Notes under the pieces: model-generated
What the model was told of the DNA's origin: nothing
Seen by the model: the letters and a program-made list of their open reading frames with translations, nothing else
Database searches by the model: none
Shown here: positions 54,701 through 62,083 of the stretch, piece after piece
How positions within the stretch are numbered: position 1 is the stretch's first letter
Layout: every line of letters starts with the position of its first letter
Assembly: GCF_001269885.1 (NCBI RefSeq)
Contig: NZ_LHVH01000017.1
Location: forward strand, 1,054,001-1,118,000
DNA from: Pseudomonas kilonensis
GTDB taxonomy: Bacteria > Pseudomonadota > Gammaproteobacteria > Pseudomonadales > Pseudomonadaceae
Length of the DNA: 64,000 nt
Reading direction: 5' to 3'
Made by a program: the position numbers and the translations under genes

Positions 54701-55002
54701 GCCGACTGTCGACGTTGCGGCTCCTTGTAGCCTTGGTCTGCGCCATAGAGCGCCTCCAACTGGCGGGATACATCCAGATTGTCGTAGAGGTGTGCGTAGA
54801 GCGTGTGGCTCCATGCCCGTTTGTTAGGCAGGGGCTGTCTGCTCAGGGGGTTGGCTGGCATCCATGGCAGAGTCTGGGCTGAGGCGGGGATGTCCTGGAA
54901 ATAGGGCTGATAGTCGCTGTCGCGTTTCTTCAGCTTGGGGACCGCCTGAGGTTGCAGTAGCTCGACGGCGTGCCAATAGCGCACGATGTTTTGTGGATTC
55001 AT
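51772..55002 (-). CDS. Large SF1 (UPF1-like) helicase with internal coiled coil
   Basis: A 1076-residue protein. After a unique N-terminal domain (about 260 residues), Walker A is GPPGTGKTT (residues about 303-311). A large insert with a charged linker and a long coiled coil (about residues 500-720) separates motifs I and II. Motif II is DEAGQA, motif III is VLVGDPLQLEP, and the C-terminal RecA-like domain has VITPFQDVRNQL, GTIHTMQGKEA and NVAATRAKRRLYVIGD. This is the UPF1/Dna2-like SF1B pattern. The ATG at 55002 has AAGGA at ideal spacing. It stands alone beside mobile debris. Several such multidomain SF1 helicases act in antiphage defence, and that is possible here but unproven. Confidence 0.87.
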   Translation of the reverse strand: MNPQNIVRYWHAVELLQPQAVPKLKKRDSDYQPYFQDIPASAQTLPWMPANPLSRQPLPNKRAWSHTLYAHLYDNLDVSRQLEALYGADQGYKEPQRRQSALFALKFESQGRMVIDSLVLSSEAWFVGCAINHEDWTRGFDETQKFLREQANSLLGGVVMAADLASMTELIRQTLGLDALFGDKPRVHRFRSAPINPDKPEQEDDPLNSFLLSDLADVADALAHGKTSDPLARYLSLHDPSQRLHLDQPRADLALIDRLAPSRYAVGCWPAERHLGLVHSQQLAVNSLLQTLGNDTGVMGVNGPPGTGKTTLLRDLIAAVVTQRADVLASLSKASEAFIQNGRESANDGGRERYAYQLDPRLFGFEMVVASSNNGAVENVTLELPQRDKIDPSWLPDAEYFSELAELTSGRPAWGLISAALGSKSKRTQFVERFFYGKRPSKATRSENEPAPLNLEPLDSQAPDEDLYTGELMLDNPEADNEPAPKGMREWLNEQAQQMKLLAPAEKATLWRVAVKQYQAAKDTEQTLRAQVSDILERIRAVISAKARIREKEQERQIRLTQRRSLDEEQTTLEIRQLTPAREQLQHELQALEAHLVQKPGLLANLFSLWGAHRTWSARQRLLDGAHALAREAFDSVQRQLQRLSAQLSQLNRQLATDEQEINEAIRHATLQIDKARSVAQAGQAEHLLIWLAQGQLGRGSEIELLEPWILEGWRQARSKVFIEALKLHRTFFQIEASRLGNNLAFITSLLTGSRYRGVSQAVMRSAWASLFMVVPVLSSTFASFARSFGSLGCGEIGWLLVDEAGQATPQAAVGALWRARRAVLVGDPLQLEPIVTVSDAVLEHMRTRYQVDAHWLPNRQSAQTLADHATPWGRMAGPQGQKCWVGLPLVVHRRCDKPMFDLANRIAYDGAMVYGTIAPPPAKETPARLSTGWVHASGRSSGNWVDNEGHALERLLALLDADGVPPDSIAVITPFQDVRNQLKDRLHGKIVRGTIHTMQGKEAAVIILVLGGNSENAGARNWAVSQPNLLNVAATRAKRRLYVIGDRNDWRQRNLFCNVMDLLPAHPQMTADTPA

Positions 55003-55218
55003 TTTCGTCCTTGAAGCGCTTGGGCTTGGATTCCTGCTGGGAAGGATATCAGGCATGGGGGGGGGACATCGCTTTCTCCCTTCGAGCTGCACCCGTCACC
55101 TACCGTACGCGTACCGACTCCAGGTAGTGTTACTAAATGTATCCTTTTGCTGCGAAGCGTCTTAAAAGCCTGTTCGATTCAGGGAGTTGTCGGGCCTGTT
55201 TTTTTACGCGATGGATTT

Positions 55219-55230
55219 ATTGGATCCAAT
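55219..55230. promoter_or_regulatory. Perfect 12-bp palindrome in the promoter of the PRTase operon
   Basis: ATTGGATCCAAT lies 130 bp upstream of the first gene of the operon. Its form (TTGGATCCAA core) is typical of GntR/FCD-type operators. The only local regulator is LacI-type, so the cognate protein may be elsewhere. The interval 55003-55359 contains no gene. Confidence 0.6.
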
Positions 55231-55359
55231 GTGTTTTGCCGCTTTCACGCGTTTGGGTGCATCCGACAGGACGTGGGTGAAGCGAGGCTGGCCGAGAAAT
55301 TGCTTATGTGGATTTCTGGGGTTGTACGAAAACCATAGACGGATCTAAGGGGACACCTG

Positions 55360-56433
55360 ATGAAGTTGGGAGCTTTTATGATGCCGGCGCATCCGCGCCA
55401 TCGATCCATCCGCGACGGCCATTTTCACGATCTGGATACGCTGGAGTACCTGGACCGCATCGGTTTTGAAGAGGCCTGGATTGGCGAGCATTACATGATG
55501 CCGTCAGAACCATGTCCTTCACCTGACCTGTTGATCGCACAAGCCTTCCTCAAAACCAAGCGCATCAAACTGGCACCCGGGGCCTTTATGTTGCCTTTCC
55601 ATCACCCGGCGGAACTGGCGCATCGCATCAGTTGGCTCGACCATATTTCCGAAGGGCGCCTCATGGTCGGTATCGGCGCCAGCGGTACCAACCTCGATCT
55701 TGAAATGTTCAACATTGATCACAAGTCTGGCGCGCATCGCGAGATGACCGCCGAGTCGATCGCGATCATGACTCGCTTTTGGGAAAGCGAAGGCCCCTTT
55801 GAGCATCGCGGCAAGTACTGGACCGTACGGCGGCCCGCCGACCAGATGGACAAGTGTTCGGGCTACCACCTCAAACCCTTCCAGCAGCCATACCCACCGA
55901 TTGGCGTGACTGGCCTTTCGGCCTCATCCGCCACCCTGGCACTCGCCGGTGCCAATGGCTGGATCCCCATCAGCTTTTGCTTCACTCCCCAATACCTGCA
56001 TACCCATTGGGCGGCGGTGGAGCGCGGGGCGCTTGAGGCCGGACGCGCTGCGCCGTCAAGAGACATGTGGCGGGTGAGCCGCCCATTCTTCGTCGCCGAC
56101 ACCGATAAAGAGGCCTGGCGTCGTTCGGTGGGCGGTGAGATGGGCCGCTATTTCCGCGAGGACTACCTGCCGATGCTGGCGGGTAACAACGCCTTGGGAT
56201 TGCTCAAGCATCACCCCGACGTGCCCGACAGCGATGTGACGATGGAGTATGTCGCCCAGCATTGCTGGATCGTGGGTTCTGCCGAAACAGTCAGGCAGCG
56301 AATCGAGGATATGCAGGCACAGTCCGGCGGTTTTGGCGTATTGCACATCATGTGCTTCGACCATCTGGATGACCTGGCGGCTACCCGGGACAGTTATGCC
56401 GCCCTGGCAGGGATAGTCGCCAACGATTTTTGA
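55360..56433 (+). CDS. Luciferase-like flavin-dependent monooxygenase
   Basis: A 357-residue TIM-barrel monooxygenase of the bacterial luciferase family that uses reduced FMN from a separate reductase. It begins MKLGAFMMPAHPRHR and shows GFEEAWIGEHYMMP, LMVGIGASG and IGVTGLSASSATLALAGANGWIPIS, all typical of the limonene/alkanal monooxygenase branch. RutA, which opens uracil rings, belongs to the same superfamily and is followed by an isochorismatase-fold hydrolase, as here. It is the first gene of a seven-gene run with AAGGGG before the ATG. The substrate is likely an aromatic or heterocyclic compound, by context. Confidence 0.9.
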   Translation: MKLGAFMMPAHPRHRSIRDGHFHDLDTLEYLDRIGFEEAWIGEHYMMPSEPCPSPDLLIAQAFLKTKRIKLAPGAFMLPFHHPAELAHRISWLDHISEGRLMVGIGASGTNLDLEMFNIDHKSGAHREMTAESIAIMTRFWESEGPFEHRGKYWTVRRPADQMDKCSGYHLKPFQQPYPPIGVTGLSASSATLALAGANGWIPISFCFTPQYLHTHWAAVERGALEAGRAAPSRDMWRVSRPFFVADTDKEAWRRSVGGEMGRYFREDYLPMLAGNNALGLLKHHPDVPDSDVTMEYVAQHCWIVGSAETVRQRIEDMQAQSGGFGVLHIMCFDHLDDLAATRDSYAALAGIVANDF

Positions 56434-56460
56434 CTCGTCTCAATGGAATGGGGGAGCACC

Positions 56461-57072
56461 ATGCAACGACCTTTCACAACGGCCAGCGCCACGCACAGTA
56501 TTGCGTTGCTGGTGATCGATATGCAGCACGATTTTGTCGACGAAGACGCCCCCATTGCCTGCAAGGGGGCCGGCGCCATTGTGCCGCTGATCCACGAATT
56601 GGCCGGGTTGGCCCGCACCCTGGGGATCCCGGTTATCTATACCCGCGAGTCGCACCGCAAGCAGAAGGTCGATTTCGGGCTGGAACTGGAGTATGGAGAA
56701 ACCGAGCATTGCGTCGAGGGGACGCGGGGAATCGAGATCATCGACGAACTGCGGCCCCACGAGAGCGATTATGTCCTGGTGAAGCGCCGTTACAGCGGCT
56801 TCTTCGCCACGGACCTAGACTTGCTACTCAAGGGCCTGGGTGTCAATACCCTGGTGCTGACCGGCGTCGCGACGGACGTTTGCGTGCGTGCCACCGCCCA
56901 GGATGCCTTGCAGTTGGACTACCGGGTCTGGGTGCCGCACGAATGCGTGGCGGGGACCAGTGAGGCTCGCCATTTGGCGGCGCTGGAACATATCGGTTAC
57001 GTGCTTGGCCAGGTACTACCTCTGGCGTCGGTCATGCAACACATGCGTGGCAGCTGCGAGATGCCGACATGA
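56461..57072 (+). CDS. Isochorismatase-fold amidohydrolase (cysteine hydrolase)
   Basis: A 203-residue cysteine hydrolase. The catalytic triad is recognisable: Asp in LLVIDMQHDF, Lys in VLVKRRYSGF, and Cys in GVATDVCVRATAQDA, with the cis-peptide before it. Family members hydrolyse amides such as ureidoacrylate (RutB), nicotinamide or carbamoyl sarcosine. Following a luciferase-like monooxygenase directly, it recalls the RutA-RutB pair, where the monooxygenase opens a ring and the hydrolase removes the resulting ureido or amide group. The ATG at 56461 has GGGGGAG 5 nt upstream; an earlier ATG at 56443 lacks this. It overlaps the next gene by 4 bp. Confidence 0.9.
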   Translation: MQRPFTTASATHSIALLVIDMQHDFVDEDAPIACKGAGAIVPLIHELAGLARTLGIPVIYTRESHRKQKVDFGLELEYGETEHCVEGTRGIEIIDELRPHESDYVLVKRRYSGFFATDLDLLLKGLGVNTLVLTGVATDVCVRATAQDALQLDYRVWVPHECVAGTSEARHLAALEHIGYVLGQVLPLASVMQHMRGSCEMPT

Positions 57073-58124
57073 GTGCGGTACAGGACGCGAAACCGCTGCC
57101 GTGTGCCGATTACCATCAGGTAATTCGCCAGCTGGTCGAAGAGCGGGCCAATCTGACCCGACTGGAGACGAGGCACGTGGTCGAGGCCATTCTCAATTGC
57201 CAGTTCAGCGACCTGCAAATTGCCGCCACGCTGGTTGCCTTGAGTCGCAAAGGTGAAACAGCGGACGAGATTGCCGGGGCGGTGGATGCCATTTTGAGCC
57301 GCAGTACGCCCTTGCAGACTGGCTTCGACAACGCGGTCGATATCGGCGGAACGGGCGGTGACCGGGCCGGTACGTTCAATATTTCCACCACGGCTGCCTT
57401 TGTTACCGCTGCGGTGGGCGTGCCGGTTGTGAAACACGGCAACCGCAGCGTCACCAGCCGTTGTGGCAGCAGTGATGTGATTGCCGCGCTGGGCGTGGAT
57501 GTTGAGCAACGCAGTAGCGCGCAGCAGATCCGCGCGGACCTTGCCGCGTACAACTTTGCGTTTGTGGCCACCGCCAGTTTTCATCGGTTTGCGCCGCGTA
57601 TCGGCGAGATCAGGCGTGAGATCGGCGTACGCAGCGTCTTCAACCTGGCGGGCCCGCTGGTTCACCCGGCGGGCGTCAAGCGTCAACTGATCGGCGTCGC
57701 ACGACCCACTCAGCTTGAGCTGATGGCCGACACGCTGCAAAGACTGGGTCGTGAAGAAGCCTTCGTGGTGCATGGCCTCGATGGCCTCGATGAAGTCAGT
57801 TGCGTCGGTGAAACCCGGGTCGCGCATGTCCGTCACGGCACCGTCGAGACGTTCAGCCTGCATCCGCGTGATTTCGGTGTTGACGCTTGCCGCATGCAGG
57901 ACCTCGTCGGAGGGGACCCAGCACGCAACGCGCAACTGTGCACCGCCATCATCGAAGGTGAGCGAGGACCCCGCAGCGATGCGGTGGTGATCGCAGCGAG
58001 CGCGTTGCTGGTGTTGAGCGCCAGGGCAGGGAGTTTCCTGGAAGGCGCATACATGGCTCGCGAAGCGATTGATAGCGGCAAGGCCTATCAGGTTTTTCAA
58101 GGATTTTTAGGGCAGGGATTATGA
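57069..58124 (+). CDS. TrpD-like anthranilate phosphoribosyltransferase homologue
   Basis: A 351-residue enzyme of the TrpD family, which transfers phosphoribose from PRPP to an aromatic amine such as anthranilate. The PRPP loop GGTGGDRAGTFNISTTA, the VKHGNRSVTSRCGSSDVIAALGV segment, the anthranilate-site region IRREIGVRSVFNLAGPL with its Arg, and the Mg-binding HGLDGLDEVS are all present, so the enzyme should be active. TrpD belongs to the same fold as pyrimidine nucleoside phosphorylases. It overlaps both neighbours by 4 bp. No trpC, trpA, trpB or trpG is nearby, so it does not serve tryptophan synthesis here. Either anthranilate or a related (hetero)aryl amine is the likely substrate. Confidence 0.9.
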   Translation: MSAVQDAKPLPCADYHQVIRQLVEERANLTRLETRHVVEAILNCQFSDLQIAATLVALSRKGETADEIAGAVDAILSRSTPLQTGFDNAVDIGGTGGDRAGTFNISTTAAFVTAAVGVPVVKHGNRSVTSRCGSSDVIAALGVDVEQRSSAQQIRADLAAYNFAFVATASFHRFAPRIGEIRREIGVRSVFNLAGPLVHPAGVKRQLIGVARPTQLELMADTLQRLGREEAFVVHGLDGLDEVSCVGETRVAHVRHGTVETFSLHPRDFGVDACRMQDLVGGDPARNAQLCTAIIEGERGPRSDAVVIAASALLVLSARAGSFLEGAYMAREAIDSGKAYQVFQGFLGQGL

Positions 58125-59341
58125 AAACAACCATCAAGATGTGTGGCATCACCACGTTGGAAGATGCATTGGCGGCCGTGAGTGCGGGAGCCAATGCGCT
58201 GGGTTTTGTCTTTTCGCCAAGTCCGCGGCAGGTCAGTGCCGACGTGGTGCGCAGCATCATCAATCAGCTGCCGCCGTTTATCAGCACGGTCGGCGTATTT
58301 GTCGATGAACCGTTGCCCTTCGTGCTGGAGACGATCCAGCGTTCCGGCATTTCGATGGTCCAGTTGCAGGGCCATGAGAGCAACGAGTATTGCCAGCAGA
58401 TCGACAAGCCAGTGATCAAGGGCTTCCGTGTCGCCGCTGAAGTGGATATCGACCTGATCAATAGCTATCAGGTGAGCGCTTATCTGTTCGATACCTATGT
58501 TGAGGGGCAAGACGGTGGTACGGGAAAGCGTTTCGATTGGGCGCTGTTGCAGCGCCGTCATTTTTCCCGCCCGGTGATCGTCGCCGGAGGCCTGAATGTG
58601 AACAACGTGCGGCACCTGATGGAGGCCTTGAGCCCGGACGGGGTGGATGTCAGCAGCGGCGTCTCGGCAACCGCCACCACCAAGGACAGCGCAAAGATGC
58701 GCGCCTTTGTCTCGGCGGTCGAGGCGGCGGGGCAGGAGCCACGCCTGGAAAAGTTGGCATTCGGTGAAGTCGATATCCTGCGCGACGCATTCCATGACCG
58801 GCCACTGGTGGAGGTCAACGGCAAGCAGTTCCTGATTAACTCGCTGACCGAGCAAGTACCCGCGACCCCGGCGCGGTTGCTGCACGTGGCGGCGCAACGA
58901 GTGTGCGAGGCCGCAGAGCTTTCCCCGGGGTTGAAGCTTGTAGGAGAGGAGGACAAGGGCGGAGTGTTGCTGGCTGCGGTCTCGTTGCTCTGCGGCCTGC
59001 CATTTGGCATTGCGCGCTGGTATCCGTCGGGGCTCGAAGGGCAGGTCAAGGTCGGCTTCGACTGTGAGTATATTTCCGGCGAGTTGTACCTCAACGGCGT
59101 CGAGCCCGGTGATAGGGTGGTGATTGTCGATGATCTGATCAGCACCGGTGGCACGCTCATCGGTTTGATCGAGGCGGTGCGGCGGGCAGGCGCGCATGTC
59201 GAACAGATTATCTGTGTGGCCGAGAAGCTCGAGTACGCCGGCGTCGAGCGGGTGCGCAATGTCACTGGCCTGGAGGTCAAGACCCTGGTTCGCGTGCGAG
59301 TGTCCGGGGCCACTTCCAGCGTGGTCAGCGTCGCCTATTAA
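58121..59341 (+). CDS. Fusion of TrpF-like phosphoribosylanthranilate isomerase with a phosphoribosyltransferase
   Basis: A 406-residue two-domain protein. Residues 1-205 are a TrpF-type TIM barrel: catalytic Cys8 in KMCGI, Asp124 in YLFDTY, VIVAGGLN, and the phosphate-site GVDVSSG. The usual GVE after SSG is GVS here, so one conserved Glu is lost and substrate preference may be shifted. Residues about 206-406 are an orotate/adenine PRTase-like domain with the PRPP motif VVIVDDLISTGGT (residues 333-345). TrpF catalyses an Amadori rearrangement of a phosphoribosylated arylamine. I know of no standard pathway that fuses it to a PRTase. The gene overlaps the TrpD-like gene by 4 bp. Confidence 0.9.
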   Translation: MKTTIKMCGITTLEDALAAVSAGANALGFVFSPSPRQVSADVVRSIINQLPPFISTVGVFVDEPLPFVLETIQRSGISMVQLQGHESNEYCQQIDKPVIKGFRVAAEVDIDLINSYQVSAYLFDTYVEGQDGGTGKRFDWALLQRRHFSRPVIVAGGLNVNNVRHLMEALSPDGVDVSSGVSATATTKDSAKMRAFVSAVEAAGQEPRLEKLAFGEVDILRDAFHDRPLVEVNGKQFLINSLTEQVPATPARLLHVAAQRVCEAAELSPGLKLVGEEDKGGVLLAAVSLLCGLPFGIARWYPSGLEGQVKVGFDCEYISGELYLNGVEPGDRVVIVDDLISTGGTLIGLIEAVRRAGAHVEQIICVAEKLEYAGVERVRNVTGLEVKTLVRVRVSGATSSVVSVAY

Positions 59342-59366
59342 CGTCTGCAAGTGCGAGAACAGTGTG

Positions 59367-60617
59367 ATGAAAACCAGAATCTTTCCAGGATGGTACGTGG
59401 TGTTCGCGGCGCATCTGCTGCTGGCCCTTATCTTTGGTGGCGCTTACTCCTTCGGCGCGTTCTTTTCACAGATCCAGTCCAACTTCGATGTGGGGCGTTT
59501 TTCCGTGGCCTCGGTGTTTTCACTGACGGCGTTCATCTACTACGTGGTCGGGGTGTTTTCCGGTTCCTTGGCGGATCGCATCTCTACCCGCGTCGTGGTC
59601 GGGGTGGGCATTGTCTTGCTGGCGCTGGGGTTCTTCCTCAGCAGCCTTGTCCCGGGATCGTTGCAACTATTCCTCGTGTGTTTCTGTTCCTTGGTCGGGC
59701 TGGGGGTAGGCCTGGTGTATGTGCCCACGGTGACCGCGGTCCAGCGCTGGTTCGTCAAGAATCGCAGCAAGGCTTCGGGCATTGCACTGGCGGGAACCGG
59801 GGTTGGAACGTTTGTCGGTCCATCCGCCGCCGGGCTGCTGATGCAGCACTTTTCCTGGGAGTCGACCTTGCAGATTTTTGCGGGGGCGATACTTGTGGTG
59901 GGGCTGCTGGTGGCGTCGCTGGTCAGGAGCAATCCGCAAGAGCTGGGGCTCTTTCCGGATGGCTTCACTCCGGCTGATGCGAGCCCCGGGCGTCAGGCGG
60001 CGCCCAGCGGCATGCGCCTGGCCGAGGCGGCGAGTACAGGGCGGTTCTGGTGGTATTTCGGGGCGATATTTTTTGGTTCGGTTGGGCTATTTCTCGCGCT
60101 TGTGCACATCAACCCCTACGCGCGGCAGTTTGGTATTTCCGCCACCCAGGCCAACTTGTTGATCGGGCTGATCGGTGTGGGCAACGTCGCCGGCCGCTTG
60201 TTTCTGGGCAGCATCGGGGACCGGATGGGCGCGCGTCGCCTGCTGATCGTTCTGACCTTCGCGCTGGTGCTGCTCAATCTACTGTGGCTGGGTGCCCATA
60301 CGTTCACCACGCTGGCGCTGTTCGCCCTGTGTTTTGGTGTGGCCAATGGTGGCTGTATATCCCTTTACCCATCGGTGGCCGCCAGTTGGTTCGGCACGGC
60401 GAATCTGGGGGCGATCCTGGGCTCGCTCTACATATCGGTAGGGGTGGCCGCCTTGATCGGCGGGAGCGTCGCGGGGCTGCTGTTCGACCTGTATCAGAGT
60501 TACTCGGCGTCGATCCTGCTGGGTGCGCTCTGTGCGCTGCTATCGGTGGTGTTCGTCCTGATTGCCGGGCGCCAGGTGCCTGAAGTTGCGATCCCGGCGG
60601 CCTCGGCGGGTTCCTGA
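59367..60617 (+). CDS. MFS transporter, monocarboxylate/oxalate-formate antiporter-like
   Basis: A 416-residue 12-TM transporter. It begins MKTRIFPGWYVVFAAHLLLALIFGGAYSFG, the opening of the MCT/oxalate-formate family, and shows GVGLVYVPTVTAVQRWF with the motif after TM4, FGSVGLFLALVHINPYARQFG and repeated GxxxG helices. It should import or export an organic acid. The ATG at 59367 lies 25 bp after the fusion gene. In this operon it could bring in the aromatic acid acted on by the UbiD decarboxylase, or export the final product. Confidence 0.87.
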   Translation: MKTRIFPGWYVVFAAHLLLALIFGGAYSFGAFFSQIQSNFDVGRFSVASVFSLTAFIYYVVGVFSGSLADRISTRVVVGVGIVLLALGFFLSSLVPGSLQLFLVCFCSLVGLGVGLVYVPTVTAVQRWFVKNRSKASGIALAGTGVGTFVGPSAAGLLMQHFSWESTLQIFAGAILVVGLLVASLVRSNPQELGLFPDGFTPADASPGRQAAPSGMRLAEAASTGRFWWYFGAIFFGSVGLFLALVHINPYARQFGISATQANLLIGLIGVGNVAGRLFLGSIGDRMGARRLLIVLTFALVLLNLLWLGAHTFTTLALFALCFGVANGGCISLYPSVAASWFGTANLGAILGSLYISVGVAALIGGSVAGLLFDLYQSYSASILLGALCALLSVVFVLIAGRQVPEVAIPAASAGS

Positions 60618-60631
60618 GCGAGGGCGCGGTG

Positions 60632-62050
60632 ATGACAGACGGTCTTGAGATTCATGACCTGTGTTCGGCGCTGGAGGTGCTTGAGCGTTACGGGCAAACC
60701 GTGGCATACATCGATGCACCGATTGATCCGAACCTGGATTTATTAAGTGATTACCTGGGGGCGTACCGAACAGCGACCAACTCGGTGATGAGCGCTGAAC
60801 AGCCTCTGCGCTTGTACCGCAAGCCGCGCACGGGGGCGTTTGCGGTGTTGCTGGGGGTTTTCGGCAGCCGGGCCAACACGCGGATTCTCCTGGACCCTCA
60901 AGGCCGGCACGGCACGGAGGTGTGCAACGCCGAGTTGGTGTATCGGGCGATCATGAGCCCGATCGAGCCGGTCATGGTGCGTTCTGCGGCGGAACGGGTG
61001 GTGGTGGAACAGCCCGACTTGCACACGCTGCTGCCCGCGCTCACATGTTCGGCCGGTGACCCGGGGCCGACCATTACGCTGGGTATGGTGTATGCCCGCG
61101 ATGAGCGCAGTGGCGCGACCAATTGCTCGGTGCATCGCATCACGATCAAGCCCTCTTCGGTGGCGATTGCGATCTATCCGGGAGGCGACCTGCAACGCCT
61201 GATTGATCTGCATACCCAGCGAGGCGAACGGTTGCCGGTTTCAGTCAATATTGGCATGGACCCGGCCATCTATATCGCGGCGGCCTTGAGTAAACCGGCC
61301 CTCGGTTTTGGTGACGACGAATTGGGCGTGGCAGGCGCAATTCGCGGACGCGGTGTCGAGCTTGCGCCGTGTTATTCCAACGCCGGACGGTTTGTCGAAC
61401 ACGCGCAGATCGTGTTGGAGGCGAGCCTGGGGACCGAAATGGAGGCGGAGTCAGAGGTTGGTGATGCGCACTCCATGCCGGAGTACCTGGGTTACTACTC
61501 ACCGTGCGGCGAAGTCTCGACGCTGCGTGTGAGCGCCTTGAGTCACCGCCCGGGTGCCTTGTATCAGGCGCTCTCGGGGCCGGGTCGAGAGCAGTCGGAG
61601 TTATTGGGTGCGGGCCAGGAAGTATCGATCCTGCGGTTGCTCAGCGAGTGGGGAATGAACAGGCTGGTCAAGGATATCGTGGCGCAACCCGCCGGCGGCG
61701 GACACCTGTTTACCGTGTTGCAGGTGGTCAAGTCCTGCGAGGCGGATGATCAACTGGTCAGGCAGCTCTCGCAGCGCCTGCTCGAAGCCATCTCCAGCAC
61801 CAAGAATATTGTGCTGGTGGACGAGGACGTCAACCCCTGTTCCTCCGAGGACGTGTTGTGGGCCATGTCCACCCGCTTTCGGGCAGAAATGGATATTCAC
61901 GGCACCCGACCGCTGCCAGGCACGCCGCTTGATCCTACGCTGTCGAGCCTTTACTGCCCGGGGGAGTACACGGGGACCGCACCCAAAAGCGTCTTCGATT
62001 GCACGGTGCCGTTTGCCTTGCGCCCACGGTTTCGCCGGGCGTTTGCCTGA
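60632..62050 (+). CDS. UbiD-family (prenylated-FMN) decarboxylase
   Basis: A 472-residue cytoplasmic decarboxylase of the UbiD family, which uses prenylated FMN made by UbiX to add or remove CO2 on aromatic, heteroaromatic or acrylic acids. Recognisable segments are ATNCSVHRITIKPSS (prFMN-binding Asn and Arg), GVDPAIYIAAAL-like positions, EASLGTEMEAESEVGD with catalytic acidic residues, and the UbiD landmark PEYLGYYSPCGE. Length fits the group. A GTG at 60629 directly precedes the ATG and may be used instead. UbiX is not encoded here and must come from elsewhere. The substrate is inferred to be the aromatic acid of this pathway. Confidence 0.87.
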   Translation: MTDGLEIHDLCSALEVLERYGQTVAYIDAPIDPNLDLLSDYLGAYRTATNSVMSAEQPLRLYRKPRTGAFAVLLGVFGSRANTRILLDPQGRHGTEVCNAELVYRAIMSPIEPVMVRSAAERVVVEQPDLHTLLPALTCSAGDPGPTITLGMVYARDERSGATNCSVHRITIKPSSVAIAIYPGGDLQRLIDLHTQRGERLPVSVNIGMDPAIYIAAALSKPALGFGDDELGVAGAIRGRGVELAPCYSNAGRFVEHAQIVLEASLGTEMEAESEVGDAHSMPEYLGYYSPCGEVSTLRVSALSHRPGALYQALSGPGREQSELLGAGQEVSILRLLSEWGMNRLVKDIVAQPAGGGHLFTVLQVVKSCEADDQLVRQLSQRLLEAISSTKNIVLVDEDVNPCSSEDVLWAMSTRFRAEMDIHGTRPLPGTPLDPTLSSLYCPGEYTGTAPKSVFDCTVPFALRPRFRRAFA

Positions 62051-62083
62051 GTGGTTTTTGCCCCTTTGAGTGATCCATCGTCT

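Noticed and set aside
56997..58100. A 367-codon open frame opposite the TrpD-like gene
   Set aside because: Antisense shadow of a gene with every TrpD motif.
58097..59350. A 417-codon open frame opposite the TrpF-PRTase gene
   Set aside because: Antisense shadow; the plus strand gives clear TrpF and PRPP motifs.
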